Positions 33,835 through 40,580 of a stretch of 64,000 nucleotides of DNA are shown here, in pieces. How positions within the stretch are numbered: the first letter of the stretch is position 1; every line of letters begins with the position of its first letter. Source of the DNA: JAVJST01 sp965229715 (GTDB lineage: Bacteria > Pseudomonadota > Alphaproteobacteria > Rhodospirillales > Casp-alpha2). The stretch lies in contig CBDDJL010000002.1 of NCBI GenBank assembly GCA_965229715.1, positions 1,488,001 to 1,552,000 of the forward strand, written 5' to 3'. The position numbers were made by a program, and so were the translations under genes. The notes below the pieces were generated by a model that saw only the letters and a program-made list of their open reading frames with translations, made no database searches and was not told the origin of the DNA.

Positions 33835-34995
33835 CTAGTCGATTTCAATGATGAATGCCCCGTTCGGGACCGCTGGCTCGTAGAGTTGAAGGTCGCGACC
33901 AATCAGGCCTTCCTTACTAATGAAGGGTTTTGCATCTCCCCAGTGCAAGCCAGTGGTATAGTTGCCTTGACCCGCTTCCCAATCACCTTTGTGACTCAAC
34001 TTCAAAGAGAAGTCTCCGACGTAAACGCCCTCGACGACCACTGAGAACAGCCCTTGTGCAACTTCCTTCCCAGGGTCCCCCGGGTCGATAGTCCAGTTGA
34101 GCCCACCAAACACGTCATGTCGGAAGTATGTTGTTTGATTGATCGTTGCGCCGCCCATCTTGAAGTGGGCCTGCGTCAGGCGTAGCACACCAGAAGAGTG
34201 ACCGTGTTGCAGTAGCTGCACGTCCCCTCTTGGCAAGTTGGGCTTTCTCCAGACCAATGCGCCGAAATGAGGAACGTGTCCTGACGGAAGAGGACCGGGT
34301 GCTGCGGGTGCTGCGGCAGGATGAGCGCGTTTCTTTCTAGTTCTTGATGGACTAGGTGCCTTGTAGGGTAGATTTAGTTTGGGCTTCGGCGCTTTGCTGG
34401 AGCCCTTGCCGGAAACCGTCGACGTCTTCTGGTCCCGCTCATCCTCAAGCAGACCTTCCCTCATCATATTGATGACTTCTCGGCCGCCTGAGATTTCATA
34501 ACAGTGATTAGGGTGATCTAGAGGCAGTTGATCTAGCTGGTCCTCAAATCCTTGAAGGAAAACCAAATCCTCTGGATCATTTAGATCCAAATGGAGTCGA
34601 GCGCCGCCCTCAATATTGTTGTGAAGACCAGCATGGGTGAGGTTTGCGCTTCCAATTATCACCTCAGCTTGGTTGTCATCCCTCGCTACGAAAATTTTTG
34701 GATGGAAGATACGATAACGTGTCGCGGTATCTACGGCGAATACCCGTGCGCCCGTCGCAATCAGAGCCGCAATGCCTTGAGCAGTTGATGACCCATTGCG
34801 AACACCAATATAGATCGTCGTATTGGCTGCGATTGCCCTTAGTCGGTTCGATATAACCACAGCCCCGGCAGAATTAACGAAAGCCGAAGAAAGTATAAAC
34901 CGGTTGGGCCATCCGAGTGCTAAGACATCATTCAAGATGTCCGCATGAATATGGCCGGGGTGCAGCGGCTGAAATATTGCTTCAACTCTTGCCAT
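33835..34995 (-). CDS. PLD-family nuclease, probable restriction endonuclease
   Basis: 386 residues. The single HKD catalytic motif is FHPKIFVARDDNQ, followed by IIGSANLTHAGLHNN, the PLD-nuclease signature seen in BfiI and NgoFVII. A Pro/Lys-rich linker (about 190-235) leads to a beta-rich C-terminal domain (LRLTQAHFK, QTTYFRHDVFGG, EAGQGNYTTGLHWGD) that resembles the DNA-recognition part of NgoFVII-type enzymes. Enzymes of this group dimerise and cut without metal. It is next to, and opposed to, the adenine methylase, so its DNA target is presumably the one that methylase protects. Confidence 0.82.
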   Translation of the reverse strand: MARVEAIFQPLHPGHIHADILNDVLALGWPNRFILSSAFVNSAGAVVISNRLRAIAANTTIYIGVRNGSSTAQGIAALIATGARVFAVDTATRYRIFHPKIFVARDDNQAEVIIGSANLTHAGLHNNIEGGARLHLDLNDPEDLVFLQGFEDQLDQLPLDHPNHCYEISGGREVINMMREGLLEDERDQKTSTVSGKGSSKAPKPKLNLPYKAPSPSRTRKKRAHPAAAPAAPGPLPSGHVPHFGALVWRKPNLPRGDVQLLQHGHSSGVLRLTQAHFKMGGATINQTTYFRHDVFGGLNWTIDPGDPGKEVAQGLFSVVVEGVYVGDFSLKLSHKGDWEAGQGNYTTGLHWGDAKPFISKEGLIGRDLQLYEPAVPNGAFIIEID

Positions 34996-35412
34996 CGCTC
35001 AGATGTATTACCTTGATCTAGAGAAAACTCGGATTAGTGGAAAAAAGTAGCATCAACGAGCGCATCGGCCTAGTTCTGATGTGGCGGTATAGATTGTACT
35101 CGTCTTGCCAGTGACCCGAGCGTTACCCGGATGCAGTGACCTCAAACGGAAGCTCAACGTTTTCGCCGGTCTATCGCCGAAAGTAGTCTGATAAAAAGTC
35201 AGTGTTTCGGCATTCGACCGCCTAGGAGCCCCGCACAGCGGTGTTGTCATTCTGACCGGTATCATCCGCCCGCAAATCCGAAGCGCGCGTCTCGGGCGAA
35301 ACATCAGGCTCAAAATCGAACCCAATTCCGGGCACTTTAACCGACCCTAGCGGCAGTAGTTCGCGTCACGTATGCTGACCGCGATGCCTTGGGCGGAGTC
35401 TGGTGAGGGAGC
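34996..35412. other. Gene-free interval
   Basis: About 415 bp between divergent island genes. It should hold the promoters of the PLD nuclease gene and of the second GIY-YIG-like gene. The short frames present lack ribosome sites and domains. No striking structure is seen. Confidence 0.4.
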
Positions 35413-35844
35413 ATGATGCGGAAGTGGACGTTTTCACGATGGTACCCGTGGGAGCAACTGCGCGATGTGCCGGAAGCCAATAGCAATGGCGTTTTCATCA
35501 TCGCTCGGTTTTCTACACGGCCGAGAAATCCGGCCAGCCATATCAAGAAAGAGGTCGTTTTTGTTGGCGGGTCTTACGGCCAGACTAGCTCGATCAGAAA
35601 GAGATTGGGCGATTTCAATGCTTCGGCGACGACCGGACGAAAACGTGCGAGTGGAGGGCAGACTTATTTTAGAGAGTTCAAGGGTGATACGCGAGGCCTC
35701 TACTTCGCATTCACCAAAATAACGTTCCGGAAGGACATCTTCGATGTGGTGCGGGATTGCGTCTATGAGATGCTGCGCGATTACCACGCAAAGTGGAGTG
35801 ATACGCCAGTCTGCAATACCCGGAAGCTACGTGACGATCGTTGA
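35413..35844 (+). CDS. GIY-YIG-like protein B (tyrosines replaced)
   Basis: 143 residues. GAGGGA precedes tandem ATGs at 35413 and 35416. It is homologous to the protein at 30945: FSRWYPWE start, NGVFIIARF, EVVFVGGSYGQ, IRKRLGDF, SATTGRKRASGGQTY, VYEMLRDYH and PVCN. The Arg, Glu and Asn of the GIY-YIG site are kept, but both core tyrosines are Phe (GVF, VFVG), so catalysis is doubtful. It may be a regulatory or DNA-binding relative of protein A. The two copies flank the restriction-modification genes. Confidence 0.6.
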   Translation: MMRKWTFSRWYPWEQLRDVPEANSNGVFIIARFSTRPRNPASHIKKEVVFVGGSYGQTSSIRKRLGDFNASATTGRKRASGGQTYFREFKGDTRGLYFAFTKITFRKDIFDVVRDCVYEMLRDYHAKWSDTPVCNTRKLRDDR

Positions 35845-36056
35845 GGTCCTGAGGCCATCGCACAGGGGGTGAGAGTCGTTCGCCGGGGAGTTCCGCTCGT
35901 CAATCGATTAGGCGGCGTCAGCGCTCAAAGATGCGGCGCAGATGCGGCGTTCGCGGCGCTACTCAATCCATATGGTTTTATGGAGTCGGTGAAGGCTATC
36001 ACAAATCGACAACGAAGGAATTATGACAGCCTTGGCTGGCGTCGCTTTCCCGGGGG

Positions 36057-36098
36057 AAGGGGGTCACTATTTGTACACGGTCGGATTGTGACCCCCTT
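36057..36098. repeat. Inverted repeat after the replication ATPase gene
   Basis: Perfect 11-bp arms AAGGGGGTCAC (36057-36067) and GTGACCCCCTT (36088-36098) separated by 20 bp, 5 bp beyond the stop of the minus-strand ATPase gene and in a convergent intergenic space. It could be a bidirectional terminator without a long T-run, or a replication or packaging site. Confidence 0.65.
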
Positions 36099-36103
36099 GG
36101 TCG

Positions 36104-37090
36104 TCAAGGCATGCGCCAGATCCACGTATCGCCCTTTTTCTTGGACTTAATCGCGAGTTCTTTCTTCGCCCGCTTCAAAGTGCTGCCCGATATGTTGGCC
36201 GCCTCGGCGAGTTCTTCGATCTCAGCGGCGGGGCGTGGTCCTGTTTCGAGGAGTTTGGTCAATAGCGCGGCTGCCATTTGGCGCTTGTCGTCGGGTGGGC
36301 CGCGATCTCGGCCCCGTTGTGCCATGTAAGCATCGATACCGTAGTCAGCCTCGCCAACCCACTCGAACCTTGCACCGGGGCGTTCTGGCGATTTGACGAT
36401 CCGATAGATCAGGGTCTTGCCGTGCTCCGAGATATTGGCCTTATGGTGGATAAGGCAACGTCGCGTTGGATCTTCGTAATCCTTGCCAATAAGAAGCGTA
36501 GATCGCACTGCCGCAATGATGTCGATGGAGCCGAGACCGAGATGGGCTGCGTTGTCGCCGCCAGCTTTTCGCAAGTGCCTCACAACGACGATGGCACAGT
36601 CATACTTCTCGGCAGTCTCGCTTAGTTTCGTGAATAGCTGACGGGTCTCGTTTGCCCGATGCAAGTCTACATCGCTACCAATGTACGCGACGATGGGATC
36701 GATAATGACCACCTTCGGTCGATGCTTTCTGACGGCGAACCTCAGTCGCTTCAATCCGGCCTCATCGAATGTGAAATGCTTGGTGGCGATAAACACTTGC
36801 GATGGATCGCCAGCCAGCGCGTCGAGCCGTGGTCTCATAGTGATGTTCGGATCGTCCTCGGCACTTAGCAGCAGTACCGGTCCATGTAGCGTCTTATCCT
36901 GGCCGGGTAGTGGATCACCGGTCGACACGCAGGACGCGATGTACATGGTCAACCAAGACTTGCCGAGGCCGGGGTCGCCCTCAATCAATGTGACCTTGCC
37001 TAGTGGAATGTAAGGCTTCCAGAGGAACCGAGCGTCGGCAGGTTCGTAGTTGTCGAGGCTCCGAAAGTCCTCTCTTTTTCGACTTCTCAA
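36104..37090 (-). CDS. RepA-like AAA ATPase (replicative helicase type)
   Basis: 328 residues. The RecA-like core has Walker A EGDPGLGKSWLT near residue 40 and Walker B KVVIIDPIVAYIG near 125, as in plasmid RepA hexameric helicases (AAA_25). The C-terminus has a winged-helix-like segment (AAEIEELAEAANISGSTLKRAKKEL). It overlaps the primase gene by 4 bp, so both are translated together. It is presumably used for replication of the excised island. Confidence 0.88.
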   Translation of the reverse strand: MRSRKREDFRSLDNYEPADARFLWKPYIPLGKVTLIEGDPGLGKSWLTMYIASCVSTGDPLPGQDKTLHGPVLLLSAEDDPNITMRPRLDALAGDPSQVFIATKHFTFDEAGLKRLRFAVRKHRPKVVIIDPIVAYIGSDVDLHRANETRQLFTKLSETAEKYDCAIVVVRHLRKAGGDNAAHLGLGSIDIIAAVRSTLLIGKDYEDPTRRCLIHHKANISEHGKTLIYRIVKSPERPGARFEWVGEADYGIDAYMAQRGRDRGPPDDKRQMAAALLTKLLETGPRPAAEIEELAEAANISGSTLKRAKKELAIKSKKKGDTWIWRMP

Positions 37091-37983
37091 TTTTCATCTC
37101 CAGTTTCGAACTTGTTCATCGCGCGTTGGATTTCCGCTTCCAGTGCGCAGGTGTTGGTTCCGTGTTTTGATCGGAAGTAGGGGCTGTGCCAGATCATGCA
37201 GGCGATGTCAGACCAGGGCACTCCGGCCTCATAGAGCCCCTTCATGATGATGAACACTTGGGCCGAGCGATCTGGTGCAAAAGCTTTCCGGTGGTGCAGC
37301 ATTGTCCGAGCCTTGCTGTGCCTGATCTGTTTTCGGTATTTTTTGAGCAGTGCTTTCGCGTCGCGATTGAGATCGAAGTCTCCGCCATCCACAACATGGC
37401 TTGCGGTCTTGATCTTGGGTGCGAGCTTGAGCAGAAGCGTCGGGTCAATCGGCGTGAGGTCGCACCTGATTAAAGCGACCTTTGGCGGTTTGCCGTCCCT
37501 TTTGTGGTTATAGGTCCCAGGGATACGGAGGTACTTGGTTACCGACCAGCCGTTAGAGTCTCCGCCGAATTTGTATGCCAGATACTTTGACACTCGCTCG
37601 GCGCGTTTTGGACGCAGACGCTTCTTGAACCGCCACACTCCTTGATGCCGTCCGGGCGAGGATTGCCACACCACACCGGGGGAAGGGATGAATGACTGAG
37701 GGTCAGCCTCATCTATGTCGCACCATCCATACGGCGTATTGAGGGCCTCCGTTGCTTTTCGCTTCGGTGAAGCAAAGGCATTGGGACAGAAGTACAAGTC
37801 CCAATGTCGGGCTGAGTGTTGTTTCAGGAACTTCCGAACGTTGTCGTCGCGTTGCTCATCATTCCTGATCGGGCAGTCTATCCATCGCGGCCCTTGTTTC
37901 GCTGCTAGGAATAGCCATGCGCCTTGGCGGTGGCATGACCAGATCGTGTCCACAAACGCCTTGGGAGAGGTCTTGATCGTCAC
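37087..37983 (-). CDS. RepB-like primase (archaeo-eukaryotic primase superfamily)
   Basis: 298 residues from a GTG at 37983. The AEP core is visible: the metal-binding DxD in GWCDIDEADPQSF, the SSPGRHQGVWRFKK strand and the VTKYLRIPGTYNHK motif typical of RepB/PrimPol-like primases. A basic C-terminal part follows. Together with the RepA-like ATPase it forms a replication module, as in phage satellites and some plasmids. Confidence 0.85.
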   Translation of the reverse strand: MTIKTSPKAFVDTIWSCHRQGAWLFLAAKQGPRWIDCPIRNDEQRDDNVRKFLKQHSARHWDLYFCPNAFASPKRKATEALNTPYGWCDIDEADPQSFIPSPGVVWQSSPGRHQGVWRFKKRLRPKRAERVSKYLAYKFGGDSNGWSVTKYLRIPGTYNHKRDGKPPKVALIRCDLTPIDPTLLLKLAPKIKTASHVVDGGDFDLNRDAKALLKKYRKQIRHSKARTMLHHRKAFAPDRSAQVFIIMKGLYEAGVPWSDIACMIWHSPYFRSKHGTNTCALEAEIQRAMNKFETGDEN

Positions 37984-38066
37984 GATGCAAGTCTCCCGAG
38001 ACAGGCGGTCGTCTCACTGGCGCAGACACACTTCTGCTGTCGATAGAGAAGGGGTCCCATGCTGGC

Positions 38067-38273
38067 TTAACCGCGTTCGTTCAGGCGGTCACGAAGCCAG
38101 TTTTTGACCTCGCTTTCTGACCACATCACCCGGTAAGCCGATAACCGAATGCGCTGAGGGAAACGACCGGCGCGCTCAAGCCTGAGTAGATGAACGTTGC
38201 AATAATCAATGCCTAGCTCTCTGAGGCCATCTCTCGACAGAAGCCGAAAGTTCTGTTCTTCAATCTGTTCCAT
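38067..38273 (-). CDS. AlpA-like transcriptional regulator/excisionase
   Basis: 68 residues with a MerR-like winged helix-turn-helix of the AlpA family (LRELGIDYCNVHLLRLERAGRFPQRIRL, then WSESEVKNWL). In P4-like islands and PICIs, AlpA activates integrase or replication genes and promotes excision. It sits between the integrase-side genes and the replication module on the same strand. Confidence 0.88.
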   Translation of the reverse strand: MEQIEEQNFRLLSRDGLRELGIDYCNVHLLRLERAGRFPQRIRLSAYRVMWSESEVKNWLRDRLNERG

Positions 38274-38363
38274 GGTTGGCTTACTCCTTTGCTGTTACGA
38301 CGATGTGTCACTTTGCGAGCGGGAGTGAGCGTAGGTGGAACGCCTCATGAGGTCATTTCATCG

Positions 38364-39116
38364 CTATGGAAGATTTCCGCTGATTTTCAGCCGAATTTTT
38401 TCCATATCTTTTTCAGAGTATGGGTTCTTCGCTTTCATTTGTTCTGCCGCCAACAGGCATCTCTTGTGGAAATCTTGGGCTTCGCGTATCTGCGTCGAGA
38501 AGTCGTACGGCATTTCGAAGACAGGCTCTGCAACCAATTCGACTAACCGAGAGAACATGCTCACTTCGTAGTGCCGTTCACCTCTGGCGACGTTTCGCGT
38601 CGGATCTTTCTCAGCAATCGTATTGAACAATGAATAGAGACGATTGACGAAATCCTGCCGGACGACTGTGATGCCTTTGGGAACGCTCCCGTCCATTGCA
38701 ATTTCTTTCGCAGCGATGGCCCAATCCCGAAACTTTCTGAGGTCGCCATGCAAACGGGAAAGGTCGATGGAGTTCTCCGATGACTGTGAAAGCCAGAACG
38801 CCTCGGTCGCTCCGATCTTTCTGGCCTCGGATAAAGCGGCGATCAGCTGATCGGCAGGCTTGACGATGTCGTTTTCAATAAGGTCGCGGCGCGTCGACTT
38901 CTGCACACCACCTTCGGTTGCGAGCGCCATCCAGGTTTCGTAGGCCACTTCGCGCAGATCCATACGAAGCCACCAGAGGCCGAGCGTGTGATCAACGCCG
39001 ACGCAACTGCCGATCTTACGCATCTGGTCATGCGTGTAGGGCAGTTCGCGTTCGGGAAACTTTGCCCTGATGGCATTGAACAAGCCTCGTCTAGTTTCGG
39101 CGCTATACCACATCAT
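38364..39116 (-). CDS. Unknown island protein overlapping the integrase gene
   Basis: 250 residues, mostly helical, without a domain I recognise. Its start overlaps the last 14 bp of the integrase gene (stop at 39103), so it is translationally coupled to the integrase and may be regulated with it. The C-terminal 40 residues are rich in charged heptad-like residues (coiled coil possible). It could be an integrase accessory factor or a cargo gene. Confidence 0.7.
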   Translation of the reverse strand: MMWYSAETRRGLFNAIRAKFPERELPYTHDQMRKIGSCVGVDHTLGLWWLRMDLREVAYETWMALATEGGVQKSTRRDLIENDIVKPADQLIAALSEARKIGATEAFWLSQSSENSIDLSRLHGDLRKFRDWAIAAKEIAMDGSVPKGITVVRQDFVNRLYSLFNTIAEKDPTRNVARGERHYEVSMFSRLVELVAEPVFEMPYDFSTQIREAQDFHKRCLLAAEQMKAKNPYSEKDMEKIRLKISGNLP

Positions 39117-40275
39117 TCTTTCTCATCAGGAATACGAGTTGCTGTGCCCACATTTCGAGAGCTTCCCTTTTCTCATCATCATAGCCATGTCGATTATACA
39201 CGGCGGCGACGCCGGAAATGGTGCCGGACGAGTGATTTAGGATCTTCTCCACCACGTGTGGGGCAACGCCAAGGCGGGCCATGCCGGAGGCCGCCGTGCG
39301 CCGGAGGTCATGAAGACGCCAGTCCTTCACACCTGACAAAGTATCGGTGTTCTTCTTCGGCCTGCCGAACCCGGAAGCAGGGCGCAGTCCGTTGGTGCTG
39401 AACAGGTAGTCTCGCCGGTCGATCCGGGGAATGCTGTTGATGATGTCGAGCGCCAGAGGGGAAAGCGGCACATCATGCGTCCGGTCGTTCTTGGCGATCT
39501 CGCGTGGGATCGTCCAGGTGTCGCCGTTGATATCCGACCACTTCATGCTGGCGACCTCGCTTCGGCGCTGCCCCGTGACGAGCAGGAGCTTGAACATCGG
39601 GCCGAAAGGCCATTCTAATTCATCCCAAACTGACCACACTTTCACTATCTCATCATCGGTCAGAACCCGATCCCGAGCGATCTCCTTGCCGGGTGGCTTG
39701 AGACCGTTAACCGGGTTATGCTCGATCAGGCCGCGATCCATTGACCAGTTGTAGAGTTTCCTCAGAGCCGCGAGCGTCCGGTTCGCCTGAATGGGAGCGC
39801 CTCGCGCCACCACGCTGTCGAGCACATCGATTACGTGATGCCGGGTGACGTCCTCGATACTCAGGTATCGGAAGTGTGGCTCAACGTTGTTCTTGAGCAG
39901 ACGGTGCGTTTCTTTCCAGCCTCTGTTTTTGGGCTTGGCGTAGAGTTCGATGAACTGATCGACGGACTCTGAAAAGAGAGTAGGGGGCTTTCGCTTCGCA
40001 GCCAGCTTTCCTTCGACCGGGTCGTTGCCGCGTTCCAAATCACGTAGTGCCGCCCTTGCTTCTTCACGGGCTTCGGACAAGGAGAAGGCCGGATAGCTTC
40101 CGATGGTCAGCCGTCGCTGACGGCCACGGATGCGGTACATCAAAACCCACGACTTCTTGCCCTTGTCCGTGATCCGCAGGCCGAACCCCGGCAAGGTCGC
40201 GTCCCAAAGCTGTTCGCGTCCGCGTTCAGGGGGCCTTGCGTTCTCGACGGTCTTGGCTGTGAGTTTAACCCGCAT
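39103..40275 (-). CDS. P4-type tyrosine site-specific integrase
   Basis: 390 residues. It has an N-terminal DUF4102/arm-binding domain (LTAKTVENARPP, LPGFGLRIT) and a core-binding domain in the middle. The catalytic domain has Arg in VTGQRRSEVA, His-x-x-Arg in LHDLRRTAAS, His in LNHSSG and the nucleophile Tyr in VYNRHGY. It integrates DNA at tRNA 3' ends, which fits the tRNA-Met att repeats. It starts 188 bp before attR, so the integrase sits at the end opposite the tRNA. Confidence 0.96.
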   Translation of the reverse strand: MRVKLTAKTVENARPPERGREQLWDATLPGFGLRITDKGKKSWVLMYRIRGRQRRLTIGSYPAFSLSEAREEARAALRDLERGNDPVEGKLAAKRKPPTLFSESVDQFIELYAKPKNRGWKETHRLLKNNVEPHFRYLSIEDVTRHHVIDVLDSVVARGAPIQANRTLAALRKLYNWSMDRGLIEHNPVNGLKPPGKEIARDRVLTDDEIVKVWSVWDELEWPFGPMFKLLLVTGQRRSEVASMKWSDINGDTWTIPREIAKNDRTHDVPLSPLALDIINSIPRIDRRDYLFSTNGLRPASGFGRPKKNTDTLSGVKDWRLHDLRRTAASGMARLGVAPHVVEKILNHSSGTISGVAAVYNRHGYDDEKREALEMWAQQLVFLMRKNDVV

Positions 40276-40311
40276 GTCTCGCTCTTACGATTGCGCTCGC
40301 TGGCGCTTTGC

Positions 40312-40330
40312 GGGGTAACGTTAGGGCAAC
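40312..40330 (+). repeat. Integrase arm-type sites, right end
   Basis: GGGGTAAC at 40312-40319 and a degenerate AGGGCAAC at 40323-40330, matching the pair at 29618-29637. They lie between the integrase start and attR. Proposed binding sites for the integrase N-terminal domain. Confidence 0.55.
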
Positions 40331-40463
40331 TGAAAATGGTGTTCCAAATTGGCATGTCATGTAGCGGAAACTAAGGAGGTAGGCCGCCTAATCTAATGAA
40401 AACCTTGATCTTTCGAGTCGGATTGTTAGGGGCAGGTCTTTCAACCTGAGACTCCAAGGCTCG

Positions 40464-40509
40464 ATCATAATCCGCGTGTCGGGGGTTCGAGTCCCTCCTC
40501 CGCTACCAT
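40464..40509 (+). repeat. Right attachment site (attR) of the genomic island
   Basis: An exact 46-bp copy of the 3' part of the tRNA-Met gene (see 29526-29571). It is not itself a functional tRNA because the 5' part is missing. The downstream terminator suggests that this is the displaced original 3' end. Confidence 0.92.
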
Positions 40510-40514
40510 CAAAC

Positions 40515-40537
40515 AGCCCCCGCATGGGGGCTTTTTT
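40515..40537 (+). terminator. Displaced tRNA-Met terminator
   Basis: AGCCCCC-GCAT-GGGGGCT followed by a run of six T. It stands 6 bp after attR, exactly where a tRNA terminator should be, and has no other transcript to serve. It is probably the terminator that belonged to the tRNA gene before the island inserted. Confidence 0.85.
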
Positions 40538-40580
40538 GATGGCCGAGGGTGCGGGCGGGTGCGCCATCGACCGCGGTACG

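Larger units (their letters stand above)
29526..40509. mobile_element. Integrated genomic island (satellite-like) in tRNA-Met
   Basis: An 11-kb element bounded by the 46-bp att repeat. It carries a P4-type tyrosine integrase, an AlpA-like regulator, a RepB-type primase and a RepA-type ATPase on the minus strand, plus accessory genes. Int, alpA and primase/replication genes together are typical of phage-inducible chromosomal islands and P4-like satellites of Gram-negative bacteria. No capsid, terminase, conjugation or transposase gene is seen. The integrase lies next to attR instead of attL (the tRNA side), which is less common. Base composition and codon use differ from the flanks, most strongly across the restriction-modification genes. 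Confidence 0.9.

Noticed and set aside
32177..34995. DISARM or BREX identity for the methylase and PLD genes
   Set aside because: DISARM needs a helicase and DrmA/DrmB, and BREX needs PglZ and BrxC; none is present. A simple restriction-modification pair explains the genes.
35053..35325. 90-codon minus-strand frame in the island gap
   Set aside because: No ribosome site, no domain, Arg/Leu/Thr-rich translation; more likely non-coding.
29526..40509. Complete prophage
   Set aside because: No terminase, portal, capsid, tail, holin or lysin gene is present; only integration, regulation and replication genes plus cargo.
40464..40509. Second tRNA-Met gene at 40464
   Set aside because: Only the 3' part from the anticodon loop is present; the acceptor 5' strand, D arm and half of the anticodon stem are missing, so it is the att copy.
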